A DNA stretch of 57,357 bases from Apopatocola sp963618015 (GCA_963618015.1 CAVEQS010000014.1:1-57357), one strand, 5' to 3'; numbered from the stretch's first letter, positions 7,925 through 15,953 are shown. The notes: generated from the letters alone by a model not told the origin. Made by a program: numbers and translations.

Positions 7925-8277
7925 GCGAGCTTGAGGACCGGCTCAACGCCGTGCTCTCCAACCCCGAGGAGATGAGCCGCATCGCGGCCATGGCGCAAAA
8001 GCTCATGGGCAATCTCCCGTCGGAGAGCGCCGCGCCGGCGGCGCCCGAGCCGCCGGGCGGCGGTCTGCTCGGCGGTCTCGCAGGAAGCCTGCCGGGGCTG
8101 TTGTCGCGCCTTACGTCGGGACAGAACGGGAATGGGAAAAAACAGCTCGCGGACGCGCTTGCGCCGTATCTGAGCGCGGAGCGGGCGCGCCGCCTCTCCC
8201 GGGCGCTGCGCATTGCGGGCGCGGCGCGCATCGCGGGGGCGGCCTTTTCGGAATGGGGGCGCGGGGATGGCTTATAA
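7921..8277 (+). CDS. Small Gly/Pro-hinged protein of unknown function (second of cluster)
   Basis: 118 residues. An N-terminal helix-like part (DRLNAVLSNPEEMSRIAAMAQKLMG) is followed by a Pro/Ala linker, a Gly/Leu-rich stretch (GGGLLGGLAGSLPGLL) and a C-terminal helical part rich in Arg and Ala. The NPEEMSRIAAMAQKLMG block looks like a conserved clostridial motif, but I cannot name a function. It overlaps both neighbours (4 bp before, 11 bp after). Confidence 0.68.
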   Translation: MSELEDRLNAVLSNPEEMSRIAAMAQKLMGNLPSESAAPAAPEPPGGGLLGGLAGSLPGLLSRLTSGQNGNGKKQLADALAPYLSAERARRLSRALRIAGAARIAGAAFSEWGRGDGL

Positions 8278-8587
8278 CCGGTATAACGGCAGCACCGGCG
8301 AGCGCACGCGTGTGGAGGAGCCCGCGCCCGTCGAGCCGACGCCGGGCGAATCGCCGCTGCCGCGCGAGAGCGCGCCGGAGCGTCCCCCGCCGCCGGAGAG
8401 CGAAAAAACGCCGTCCTCGCCGCTGCTGTCTCTTCGCAGCGGGCTGGACGGCATCTTCGAGCGGCTCGACCCAAAGCGGCTGGAGACCGAGGACCTTCTG
8501 GTGCTGGCGATCTTGTGGCTGCTCTACCGGGAGAGCGGCGATTGGGAAATGCTCATCGCGCTGGGCGCATACTATTTTGATCTGTAG
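8267..8587 (+). CDS. Small protein of unknown function (third of cluster)
   Basis: 106 residues. It starts AYNRYNGSTGERTRVEEP, continues through a Pro/Glu-rich disordered region to about residue 55, and ends in a hydrophobic helical segment ETEDLLVLAILWLLYRESGDWEMLIALGAYYFDL (given here in parts: LLVLAILWLLYRESGDW, then EMLIALGAYYFDL). The hydrophobic end could associate with membrane or a partner. ATG at 8267 follows GCGGGG and overlaps the preceding gene. It faces the TagO-like gene tail to tail with only 7 bp between stops. Confidence 0.65.
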   Translation: MAYNRYNGSTGERTRVEEPAPVEPTPGESPLPRESAPERPPPPESEKTPSSPLLSLRSGLDGIFERLDPKRLETEDLLVLAILWLLYRESGDWEMLIALGAYYFDL

Positions 8588-8594
8588 GGACGGC

Positions 8595-9707
8595 TCACGA
8601 TTTCGTGCTGCCGTCCTCTTTTTGCTCTTCGTCCGGCTTCTTTGCGGCGGGATCGGACGGGAAATGATGCCCCGCAAATACATACAGCCATATGCCGAGC
8701 GCAAGCGCCACCGCGCCGAGCAGCAGCCAGAAGCGCTTCGCGGCGTTCGCCGCGAGCAGCACCGCCGCCGCGCCGAGGATGCCGCTGGCGGCATAAAGCA
8801 CGGCGACCGCCTGCTTTTGCGTCAGCCCCAGCGCGAGCAGCCGGTGGTGGATGTGGCCGCGGTCGGGGTGGAACGGACTCTCGCCCCGGCTCAGCCGCCG
8901 GATGATGGCGAACGCCGTGTCCGTAAGCGGCAGGGCGAGCGTGAGCACCGGCACCGCAAACGCGACAAGCGTGTACATTTTAAATAGGCCGAGCACCGAC
9001 GCCGTGGAAAGCACGTAGCCCAGAAGCAGCGAGCCGGAATCGCCCATGAAGATTTTGGCGGGATTGGTGTTGAACGGGAGAAACCCCAGGCACGCCCCGC
9101 CGAGCGCGGCGACGAGCACGGAGATCTCCGTCGCCTCCGGGAGGAAGAGCGATACCGCGAGCATCGAGGCGCACCCAATACCGCACACGCCCGCGGCGAG
9201 CCCGTCGAGCCCGTCGATGAGATTCAATGCGTTCGTCATGCCGACGATCCACAAAAGCGTCACCGGAACGCTCAGCGCGCCGAGAGCGATCGCCTCGGCG
9301 GAGGCGTCGCCGGGATTTGTGAGAATGCGGATCACGACGCCGTGCCGGATGGCGATAACGGCGGCGACGATTTGAAAAAGGAGCTTGACCCACGGGCGGA
9401 GCGAAACGAGATCGTCTACCGCGCCGGTTACAACGATGATAACGCTGCCGAGCAGGATGCCCTGCACCGACTCGTCAATGCCCGTAAACGGCAGCACCCC
9501 GGCAAGAAAGCCGGCAAACAGCGCCAGCCCGCCGAGCCGGGGGATCGGATGGTCGTGGACGCGCCGGGATTCGCCCGGCATGTCCATCGCGCCGATCTTG
9601 CAGGCAAATTTTCGCACGGCGGGGGTGGCAAGCAGACACACCGCCGCCGCGGCGAGCAGCGCGAGCAGCACACGCACCCGCAGCCGCAGAGCCAGAGCAG
9701 GGAGCAT
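8595..9707 (-). CDS. Undecaprenyl-phosphate N-acetylhexosamine-1-phosphate transferase (TagO/WecA/MraY family)
   Basis: 370 residues with about ten membrane helices. Family signatures in order: the cytoplasmic DDLVSLRPWVKLL loop, NLIDGLDGLAAG, FMGDSGS and HPDRGHIHHRL, the last being the His-rich substrate-specificity loop of WecA/TagO. These enzymes attach GlcNAc-1-phosphate (or a related sugar) to undecaprenyl phosphate, starting teichoic acid or other surface polysaccharide synthesis. The ATG at 9707 is chosen because AGAAAGGA lies 7 nt upstream; a start 36 bp earlier has no such site. No other polysaccharide genes are nearby. TagO and WecA roles cannot be separated here. Confidence 0.87.
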   Translation of the reverse strand: MLPALALRLRVRVLLALLAAAAVCLLATPAVRKFACKIGAMDMPGESRRVHDHPIPRLGGLALFAGFLAGVLPFTGIDESVQGILLGSVIIVVTGAVDDLVSLRPWVKLLFQIVAAVIAIRHGVVIRILTNPGDASAEAIALGALSVPVTLLWIVGMTNALNLIDGLDGLAAGVCGIGCASMLAVSLFLPEATEISVLVAALGGACLGFLPFNTNPAKIFMGDSGSLLLGYVLSTASVLGLFKMYTLVAFAVPVLTLALPLTDTAFAIIRRLSRGESPFHPDRGHIHHRLLALGLTQKQAVAVLYAASGILGAAAVLLAANAAKRFWLLLGAVALALGIWLYVFAGHHFPSDPAAKKPDEEQKEDGSTKS

Positions 9708-9775
9708 TCCCGTTCCTTTCTGACAGCACGGCGCGTTCAACAAAACGCGCCGCGCCGCCTTGAATCAGCCAAAAA

Positions 9776-10786
9776 TTAAATCTGCACGAAGCCGATCTTT
9801 TTATAGACCTTGCGCAGCGTGCGGTTGGCGGTATAGGCCGCCCGCTCCGCGCCGTCGCGCAGAACGTCTTCGAGATACGCCTTGTCCTTCATGAGGCGTT
9901 CGGCCTCCTCGCGGATGGGGCGCAGCGTTTCCACCACGGCCTCGCCCACAGCAGGCTTGAAGGCGCCATAGCCCTTGCCGTCAAATTCGGCCTCGATCTC
10001 GTCCATGGTCTTACCGGTACAGACGCTGTAGATCTGCATAAGGTTCGTTACGCCCGGTTTCTCGGGGCTCGCGTATACGCAGTGGCCGGTCTCGGAGTCT
10101 GTCACGGCGCGCTTGAAGCAGCGCATAATGTCGTCCGGGGACTGCATGATATAGATGCACCCGCCGGGGTCCTTGTCGGACTTGGACATTTTGTTCTCCG
10201 GGCTCGTGAGGCTCATGATGCGCGCGCCCGTGGGCGGGATGTAGGGCTCGGGGATTGTGAACACGTCGCCGTAGATGTTATTAAAGCGCATTGCGATATC
10301 GCGGCAGATTTCCACGTGCTGCTTCTGGTCGCCGCCGACGGGGACAAGGTCGGTCTGATAGAGCAGGATGTCCGCGGCCATGAGCGCGGGATACGTGAAG
10401 AGGCCGGCGTTGATATTATCCGCATTTTTGGCAGACTTATCCTTGAACTGCGTCATGCGGGAGAGCTCGCCGAACATGGTGTAGCAGTCGAGCACCCAGC
10501 CGAGCTGCGCGTGCGCGGGGACATGGCTCTGGATGAACAGAGTGTTCTTCTTCGGGTCAAGACCGCAGGCGATATACTGCGCAAGCTGCGAAAGCGCGCG
10601 GCGGCGCAGATCGGCCGGCACCTGCCGGACGGTGATGGCGTGCATGTCTACGATGCAGTAATAGCATTCATATTCATCGGAGAGCGCCACCCAGTTCTTG
10701 ATCGCCCCCATATATGAGCCGAGCGTAAGATCGCCGGAGGGCTGGATGCCGGAGAATATGATTTTTTTGCGGGCAGCTTCTTCCAT
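9776..10786 (-). CDS. trpS: Tryptophan--tRNA ligase
   Basis: 336 residues, the normal length. Class I signatures: PSGDLTLGSYMG (the HIGH region, of the T-L-G form also used by Bacillus TrpS) at residues 16-27, and KMSKS at 199-203. The central stretch ADILLYQTDLVPVGGDQKQHVEICRDIA is diagnostic for TrpS. It charges tRNA-Trp in the cytoplasm. Its promoter faces that of gltX and shares the -35 region. No T-box leader is visible upstream: the start lies only about 66 bp from the -10 box. Confidence 0.97.
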   Translation of the reverse strand: MEEAARKKIIFSGIQPSGDLTLGSYMGAIKNWVALSDEYECYYCIVDMHAITVRQVPADLRRRALSQLAQYIACGLDPKKNTLFIQSHVPAHAQLGWVLDCYTMFGELSRMTQFKDKSAKNADNINAGLFTYPALMAADILLYQTDLVPVGGDQKQHVEICRDIAMRFNNIYGDVFTIPEPYIPPTGARIMSLTSPENKMSKSDKDPGGCIYIMQSPDDIMRCFKRAVTDSETGHCVYASPEKPGVTNLMQIYSVCTGKTMDEIEAEFDGKGYGAFKPAVGEAVVETLRPIREEAERLMKDKAYLEDVLRDGAERAAYTANRTLRKVYKKIGFVQI

Positions 10787-10851
10787 GATGATTCTTTCCT
10801 TTCTTAAAATAATATAAGGCTGCGTTTTGCACCTTATTTAATTATTATGGC

Positions 10852-10880
10852 ATTATAACACGCCGGTTTTGGCTTGACAA
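10852..10880 (-). promoter_or_regulatory. trpS promoter
   Basis: On the minus strand TTGTCA (10880-10875) and TATAAT (10857-10852) are separated by 17 bp. The -35 box overlaps that of the divergent gltX promoter on five of six positions. Confidence 0.8.
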
Positions 10881-10902
10881 TACAGAGCCTATCCAATAAG
10901 AT
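10874..10902 (+). promoter_or_regulatory. gltX promoter
   Basis: TTGACA (10874-10879) and TAAGAT (10897-10902) are separated by 17 bp and lie 38 bp before the gltX start codon. The hexamer is shared with the opposite-strand trpS promoter. Confidence 0.8.
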
Positions 10903-10940
10903 GGGAAAATGACAAAAGACCTTTGGGAGGTTTATCCGTA

Positions 10941-12416
10941 ATGGACAATACATGGTTTGAGAAAATGGAGGAGCGCATCCCCCGCGGCGAGGTGCGCACG
11001 CGCTTCGCGCCGAGCCCCACAGGCTATATGCACGTAGGCAATCTGCGCACGGCGCTCTACACCTGGTGCATCGCGCGCCACGCGCACGGCAAGTTCCTGC
11101 TCCGCATCGAGGACACCGATCAGTCCCGCCAGGTGGAAGGCGCGGTCGAGGTCATTTACAAAACGCTGCGCGACTGCGGTCTTGACCACGACGAGGGTCC
11201 GGACGTCGGCGGTCCGGTCGGCCCGTATGTGCAGACCGAGCGGCGCGACACCTATCTCCCCTACGCCAAGCGCCTCGTGGAGCGCGGCCACGCCTACTAC
11301 TGCTTCTGCGACAAAACCGAGTCCGAGGAGGACTCCGGCGACTTTACCCGCAAGGACGATCCCTGCCGCGATCTTTCCCCGGAGGAGGTGCAGCGCCGTC
11401 TCGATGCCGGCATGCCGTGGGTCATCCGCCAGAAGATCCCCCACGAGGGCGAAACGACGTTCCACGACGAGATCTTCGGCGACATCACCGCGCCGAACGC
11501 CGATCTCGACGACCAGGTGCTCATCAAGCGCGACGGACTTCCGACCTACAACTTTGCCAACGTCATTGACGACCATCTCATGGGCATCACGCACGTCGTG
11601 CGCGGCAGCGAGTATCTCTCCAGCGCGCCGAAGTACAACCTCCTCTACGAAGGTCTCGGCTGGGATGTGCCGAGCTACGTGCATTGCTCGCCCGTCATGC
11701 GCGACGCGCACAACAAAATGTCCAAGCGCCACGGCGACCCCTCGTACGAGGATCTTGTCGCGCAGGGCTTCCTCACCGAGGCGATCGTGAACTATGTCGC
11801 GCTCCTCGGCTGGGCGCCCGGCGGCGAGCGGGAGATCTTCTCGATCAACGAGCTCGCGGAGGCGTTCGACATGTCCCGCATCTCGAAGTCCCCGGCGATT
11901 TTCGATATTGAAAAGCTCACGTACTTTAATAGCGAATACATCAAGGCCATGTCCCCCGAGGCGTTCGCGCGCGCGGCGGAGCCCTGGATCCGCAAGGCCG
12001 TCAAGACCGAAAGCTACGATAGCGCCCTCATCGCCGCCATTTTGCAGCAGCGCGCGGAAAAGCTTTCGGACATTCCCGAGAAGCTCGGCTTCTTCGACAC
12101 GCTGCCTGAGTACGACACCGCGCTCTACGTCCACAAGAAGTCCAAGTGTGACGAGACCGTCGCGCTCGACATGCTCAAAAAGATGCGTCCGCGTCTCGCG
12201 GCCATCACCGAGTGGACGGAGGAGGCCGTGCATGACTGCCTGATCGGCGCGGCGACGGAGTTTGGCTGCAAGAACGCTCTCGTCATGTGGCCGGTGCGCA
12301 TCGCCGTTTCCGGCGAGGCCGTGACGCCCGGCGGCGCCGTGGAGATCTGCCACATTCTCGGCCAGGCCGAAACGCTCGCCCGCATCGACAAGGGCATCGA
12401 GAAACTGGAAAAATGA
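10941..12416 (+). CDS. gltX: Glutamate--tRNA ligase
   Basis: 491 residues. The class I HIGH region reads APSPTGYMHVGNLRTAL, and the second signature is NKMSKRHGD, the KMSKR variant usual for GltX. The LLRIEDTDQSRQVEGAVEVI block and the TYNFANVIDDHLMGITHVVRG core are diagnostic. It charges tRNA-Glu, and probably tRNA-Gln for later amidation as in most Clostridia. The ATG at 10941 follows GGGAGG; an in-frame TTG at 10923 would overlap that site. Downstream a hairpin at 12445-12486 separates it from ypeB. Confidence 0.97.
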   Translation: MDNTWFEKMEERIPRGEVRTRFAPSPTGYMHVGNLRTALYTWCIARHAHGKFLLRIEDTDQSRQVEGAVEVIYKTLRDCGLDHDEGPDVGGPVGPYVQTERRDTYLPYAKRLVERGHAYYCFCDKTESEEDSGDFTRKDDPCRDLSPEEVQRRLDAGMPWVIRQKIPHEGETTFHDEIFGDITAPNADLDDQVLIKRDGLPTYNFANVIDDHLMGITHVVRGSEYLSSAPKYNLLYEGLGWDVPSYVHCSPVMRDAHNKMSKRHGDPSYEDLVAQGFLTEAIVNYVALLGWAPGGEREIFSINELAEAFDMSRISKSPAIFDIEKLTYFNSEYIKAMSPEAFARAAEPWIRKAVKTESYDSALIAAILQQRAEKLSDIPEKLGFFDTLPEYDTALYVHKKSKCDETVALDMLKKMRPRLAAITEWTEEAVHDCLIGAATEFGCKNALVMWPVRIAVSGEAVTPGGAVEICHILGQAETLARIDKGIEKLEK

Positions 12417-12444
12417 CAAAATAAGGTCGAAGAAATTCGGCAAA

Positions 12445-12486
12445 ACAGCGCCTCTTTTCGCCATACTAAGCGAAAAGAGGTGCTGT
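12445..12486 (+). promoter_or_regulatory. Hairpin between gltX and ypeB that contains the ypeB ribosome site
   Basis: ACAGCGCCTCTTTTCGC and GCGAAAAGAGGTGCTGT form a 17-position stem with one mismatch and an 8-nt loop, followed by ATTATT and the ypeB ATG at 12493. The AAAAGAGG ribosome-binding sequence of ypeB is inside the descending arm. It could act as a weak terminator of gltX or as a translation-limiting structure. Confidence 0.6.
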
Positions 12487-12492
12487 ATTATT

Positions 12493-13812
12493 ATGAAGAA
12501 ACGAACGACCATACGAATTATCTCCTTCCTCGCCGCCGCGACCGTTGCGCTTGGCGCAGCGAGCATCATTTTCTACCGCCGCGCCGTGACCGCCGAGCGG
12601 GAGGAGCGTTACCGCGGGGAATACGCCTTTTCGGAGCTGTGCGCCGCGGCGGACGGCCTTTCCGCGGCGCTGGAAAAATCGCAGTACGCCGTGAGCCCGG
12701 CCATCACCGCCTCGCTCTGCGCGGAGGTCTATTCCCGCGCGCAGACGGCGAGCGCGGCGCTCTCGTCGCTCTCCATCCCGCTCATGGAACTGGAGAACAC
12801 GGCGTCGTTTTTCGCCAAGACCGGCGATTATGCGCTCTGGCTCCTCCGGGAGAGCAGCGGGGGCGACGATGTGACCGAGGAGGCGCGCGAAAATCTGCGC
12901 GCACTCGGCGATACGGCCGCGCTCCTCTCCGGCAATCTGGCGCAGCTGCGCTCCGATGTCGCCGGGGGCCTTGTGAGCACGCGCGCCGCCGCGGCGATGG
13001 ACGACGCCCTTCCCTCGCTCGGCGACAGCTTTCTCGGCATGGAGCAGGAGTTCCCGGAAATGCCGGCGCTCGTGTACGACGGGCCGTTTTCCGCCTCCGT
13101 GGCCGAGCGCGAGCCGCGCATGATAAAGGACGCGCGCGAGGTCACGCAGGACGCCGCCGCGCTCGTCGCGGCAGGATTTTTGGGGCTGCGCAGCAATCTT
13201 GTCTCCGCTGCCGGGGAAAGCGAGGGCAAAATTCCCGTCTACCGATTTACCGGCGGGGACTATACCGTGAGCGTCAGCCGGAAGGGCGGGTATGTCGTGC
13301 GCGCGCTCTCGCAGCGCGCGCCGGTGCGCTCGGCCATCACGGCGGACGCCGCGCTCGAAAAGGCCGCGGAATTCCTCTCCGCGCACGGCTACCGCGGCAT
13401 GAAGGAGAGCTATCATATTCTCAAAGAGCACGTGCTCACCGTGACGTACTGCGCCGAGCAGAACGGCGTGATGTGCTATCCGGACATGGTAAAGCTCGCC
13501 ATCGCCATGGACACCGGCGAAATGCTGCGCTTTGATGCGGAGGCCTATCTCACGTCGCATGCCGAGCGCGATCTTCCCGCGCCCTCAATTTCGGAGGAGG
13601 ACGCCCGTGCGATGGCCGGAGAGGGGCTGACCGTGAAGAGCGAAAAGCTCGCCGTCATCCCGACGTCCGGCGCGGAGGAGATCTACTGCCGCGAGCTCAT
13701 CTGTGAAACGGAGGATGGGCGGCATTATCTCCTCTATGTGAATGCGATGACCGGCACACAGGAGAAAATTTTGATCCTCCTCGAGGACGAATCCGGCACG
13801 CTTGCGCTCTGA
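12493..13812 (+). CDS. ypeB: Germination protein YpeB
   Basis: 439 residues. One N-terminal membrane helix (about 8-28) is followed by a long helical region containing the typical ENTASFFAKTGDYALWLLRE segment, and then PepSY-type repeats from about residue 230 to the end. In Bacillus and Clostridium YpeB is needed for localisation and stability of the spore cortex-lytic enzyme SleB, normally encoded next to it. No sleB is adjacent here. Its presence indicates a spore-forming lineage. Transcription may come from gltX read-through, and its ribosome site is inside a hairpin. Confidence 0.85.
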   Translation: MKKRTTIRIISFLAAATVALGAASIIFYRRAVTAEREERYRGEYAFSELCAAADGLSAALEKSQYAVSPAITASLCAEVYSRAQTASAALSSLSIPLMELENTASFFAKTGDYALWLLRESSGGDDVTEEARENLRALGDTAALLSGNLAQLRSDVAGGLVSTRAAAAMDDALPSLGDSFLGMEQEFPEMPALVYDGPFSASVAEREPRMIKDAREVTQDAAALVAAGFLGLRSNLVSAAGESEGKIPVYRFTGGDYTVSVSRKGGYVVRALSQRAPVRSAITADAALEKAAEFLSAHGYRGMKESYHILKEHVLTVTYCAEQNGVMCYPDMVKLAIAMDTGEMLRFDAEAYLTSHAERDLPAPSISEEDARAMAGEGLTVKSEKLAVIPTSGAEEIYCRELICETEDGRHYLLYVNAMTGTQEKILILLEDESGTLAL

Positions 13813-13835
13813 AAGCCCCCAAATACTGGGAAAAC

Positions 13836-13864
13836 TTGACAGAGACCGATTCGTATAGTAAAAT
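13836..13864 (+). promoter_or_regulatory. Promoter of the zinc-ribbon membrane protein gene
   Basis: TTGACA (13836-13841) and TAAAAT (13859-13864) with a 17-bp spacer, 71 bp before the ATG at 13936. The region between is AT-rich, unlike the surrounding DNA. Confidence 0.8.
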
Positions 13865-13935
13865 ACACACGCTACTGTGGAATAGTATAAATTCCAAAAT
13901 TATGCAGTTTTTTATTATACGAAGGAGGTCATCCT

Positions 13936-14712
13936 ATGGGCTTCATTCCGGAAACCACCTGCCGCCGCTGCGGCCAGAAATACTCCGGACTGCGCAATCG
14001 CTGCCCGAACTGCGGCACGCCCCGGCAGAATCAGCCGAACCGCGTACCGTACACGACCGCATCCGCTACGCCGAACACTGCCGCGTCCCGCCGCGCCGGC
14101 GCCGACATCCGCTGGCAGCTTATCTTCGGCGGCATTCTCCTCATCGCCGTGATCCTCGCGGTCGTCGTCCTCATCGCCGGAGGAGGGAAGGACTCCGGTT
14201 CCAACTCCAACCGCCCGTCCGTGACGAACAACCCCGGCAACCAGATCGTTTACAGCGCAGCCGACCTGCCGACGCCCAGCCCCTCGCCCGAACCGACGCC
14301 CGAGGCCAGCCCCACGCCGGCCATTGAGCAGATGGCGATCACGTTCCTCAACAAGACCGTCACGAATCACGAGGCCTCGCTGACGCGCGCCGGAGAGATC
14401 ACGATCGACTTTGATCTGAACATCTTCCCGAACGACGAAAACCTCGTCGTCACATGGCGCAGCAGCAACGAGAAGATCCTCACCGTGGACGACCGCGGCA
14501 TCGTGACCGTCGTCGGCGCATCGCCGAACATGACCGTCCATGCCACGATCATCGCCGAGTGCGGCGGCCTGCAGGACTATGTGACCGTTTACGTCCCGGC
14601 CTATCAGGCGGCCTACCTCACGGAGAATCTGTACGATCCCGACACCTACGAGCAGGACAATCTCGAGTGGGACAGCATCATCTATGCCAAGCCCTCGGCC
14701 AAGGCGGGCTGA
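13936..14712 (+). CDS. Zinc-ribbon, single-pass membrane protein with a bacterial Ig-like domain
   Basis: 258 residues. The N-terminus has a CRRC...CPNC pair of CxxC knuckles (residues 9-26), a compact zinc ribbon that would be cytoplasmic. A membrane helix (about 60-82, LIFGGILLIAVILAVVVLIAG) is followed by a Ser/Pro/Thr-rich stalk (PSPSPEPTPEASPTP) and a BIG2-like domain (TWRSSNEKILTVDDRGIVTVVG) exposed outside. Function is unknown; the layout suggests a surface sensor or anchoring protein. ATG follows GAAGGAGGTCATCCT and a good promoter. Confidence 0.78.
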   Translation: MGFIPETTCRRCGQKYSGLRNRCPNCGTPRQNQPNRVPYTTASATPNTAASRRAGADIRWQLIFGGILLIAVILAVVVLIAGGGKDSGSNSNRPSVTNNPGNQIVYSAADLPTPSPSPEPTPEASPTPAIEQMAITFLNKTVTNHEASLTRAGEITIDFDLNIFPNDENLVVTWRSSNEKILTVDDRGIVTVVGASPNMTVHATIIAECGGLQDYVTVYVPAYQAAYLTENLYDPDTYEQDNLEWDSIIYAKPSAKAG

Positions 14713-14750
14713 TCCTCGCAGAAATTTTCCGAAAAAGAGCGCAAAAACAG

Positions 14751-14779
14751 TTGACAAGGGGTATTATCTTTTGTATAAT
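14751..14779 (+). promoter_or_regulatory. Consensus promoter of tRNA-Val
   Basis: TTGACA (14751-14756) and TATAAT (14774-14779) with a 17-bp spacer, ending 21 bp before the mature tRNA start. Both hexamers are perfect, as expected for a stable RNA gene. Confidence 0.92.
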
Positions 14780-14787
14780 ACCCCTTG
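14755..14787. repeat. 13-bp perfect inverted repeat covering the tRNA-Val promoter
   Basis: CAAGGGGTATTAT (14755-14767) and ATAATACCCCTTG (14775-14787) are exact complements around a 7-nt centre (CTTTTGT). The right arm contains the -10 box and the left arm begins in the -35 box. It may be an operator, or a terminator-like hairpin for the upstream gene. Confidence 0.8.
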
Positions 14788-14800
14788 CCTTGAAAAATTC

Positions 14801-14877
14801 GGACGATTAGCTCAGCTGGTATGAGCATCCGCTTGACGTGCGGAGGGTCACAGGTTCGAGTCCTGTATCGTCCACCA
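14801..14877 (+). tRNA. tRNA-Val (anticodon GAC)
   Basis: A complete cloverleaf with encoded CCA. The acceptor arm GGACGAT pairs with ATCGTCC, the D arm is AGCTCAGCTGGT..GAGC, the anticodon stem TCCGC/GCGGA holds loop TTGACGT with anticodon GAC, and the T arm is ACAGG-TTCGAGT-CCTGT. It reads GUC and GUU codons. A terminator follows within about 40 nt. Confidence 0.97.
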
Positions 14878-14882
14878 CAAAG

Positions 14883-14917
14883 CCTCACTTTTTCTTTCAT
14901 GTAAAAGTGAGGTTTTT
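14883..14917 (+). terminator. Terminator of the tRNA-Val transcript
   Basis: CCTCACTTTT / AAAAGTGAGG form a 10-bp stem followed by TTTTT. Confidence 0.85.
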
Positions 14918-14979
14918 GCTTTATATGCCTGCACTGCAAATGCAGCAGATTTCTGCCCTGACCGGACGAAGGGGGAAAA

Positions 14980-15906
14980 ATGAAAAAGCTGAGTATGTTA
15001 TTGGCCTTTGCTTTGCTCCTCTTCGGCTACGGGGCAGCTCCGCGCGAAAACGCGGTGCCGCCTTCGGAAAGCCGGAGCCCCGTCTCTGTGCCCTCCTTAC
15101 GGATTTTCGGCAAGGATCCTCTGGCCTTTGTGGATGCCCCGTGCCAGATGGGAAATGCGGAGGATTCGGCGCCCTATGTCGTGCTGAACAAATTTTTTAA
15201 AACGGACAGGCCGTATCTGGCATTTACCTCAGACTGGCGGTGCGACATAGACGCGGAGAATACTTACTATAATGTGCACAGCTGGTACGATGCGGAGGAC
15301 GATGCGTACAACGGCATCAAGCCGGGCTCCGGGTATACGGGGTTTCAGAATGTGAATGGAGGTCATCTGGCCATTTTGTCCATGTGGGCGGCGCCGGGAT
15401 GCGAGCCGGTCGTTGAATACGCAAAGAAGGGGTCGCGGATCGAGCCCTTCAGCGGCGAAGGCGTGGGCACAAAGGTGCTCATCCCGTATAACTGGAAGAT
15501 CGGCAAGTGGTATACAAACTGCATTCAGACGCGAAACGAAGGTGATACGACCTATTACGATTTGTTCGTGCGGCCGGAAAACGGGAAATGGGAATTGCTG
15601 GCCACGATCTCGATCGATCTTCCGGAGCTTGGGATGAACTGGGATTGTTCTTTTCTGGAGGACTTCACCTACAACGGTCTGGAGCGGGCCGACTCCTTCC
15701 GAAACATCACCGCCACCCTTGCCGACGGAACGGGCGCTGCCCCGGAGACGATATTGCTCAATGCCTATAATAACAATACCTTCGAGATCGCGAATGAGAC
15801 GCTGAATTGTTCGTATTCTGCGGAAGACGGCGTGATCTCCCTGCGCTCCGGCAAGGAAGCCGTCGTGGATACCTGCATGTTCCCGGCGCAGCTGGATACA
15901 TATTAA
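14980..15906 (+). CDS. Secreted DUF3472-like protein
   Basis: 308 residues with an N-terminal signal peptide (MKKLSMLLAFALLLFGYGAAP). The mature part has the pattern of DUF3472 proteins: FSGEGVGTKVLIPYNWKIGKWY followed by a TYYDLFVRPENGKWELLATI strand set (written in parts), thought to be an extracellular beta-sandwich often found with carbohydrate-active proteins. The lipobox position that usually carries Cys reads Tyr (TAC). Base use is visibly less GC-rich than in flanking genes, hinting at a separate origin. It stands alone between tRNA-Val and a terminator; function unknown. Confidence 0.7.
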   Translation: MKKLSMLLAFALLLFGYGAAPRENAVPPSESRSPVSVPSLRIFGKDPLAFVDAPCQMGNAEDSAPYVVLNKFFKTDRPYLAFTSDWRCDIDAENTYYNVHSWYDAEDDAYNGIKPGSGYTGFQNVNGGHLAILSMWAAPGCEPVVEYAKKGSRIEPFSGEGVGTKVLIPYNWKIGKWYTNCIQTRNEGDTTYYDLFVRPENGKWELLATISIDLPELGMNWDCSFLEDFTYNGLERADSFRNITATLADGTGAAPETILLNAYNNNTFEIANETLNCSYSAEDGVISLRSGKEAVVDTCMFPAQLDTY

Positions 15907-15914
15907 AACAGAAC

Positions 15915-15948
15915 GGACAGGGCGTGTATTTGCATACACGCCCTGTCC
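15915..15948. terminator. Bidirectional terminator between the DUF3472-like gene and lysR
   Basis: GGACAGGGCGTGTAT / ATACACGCCCTGTCC form a perfect 15-bp stem with a TTGC loop, placed between two converging genes. Confidence 0.85.
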
Positions 15949-15953
15949 TAAAT

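Noticed and set aside
10787..10940. T-box or riboswitch leader for trpS or gltX.
   Set aside because: Both promoters leave leaders of only about 30-60 nt, too short for a known aptamer.
14801..14979. tRNA-Val as an attachment site for a mobile element carrying the DUF3472-like gene.
   Set aside because: No integrase and no repeat of the tRNA 3' end were seen downstream within the window.
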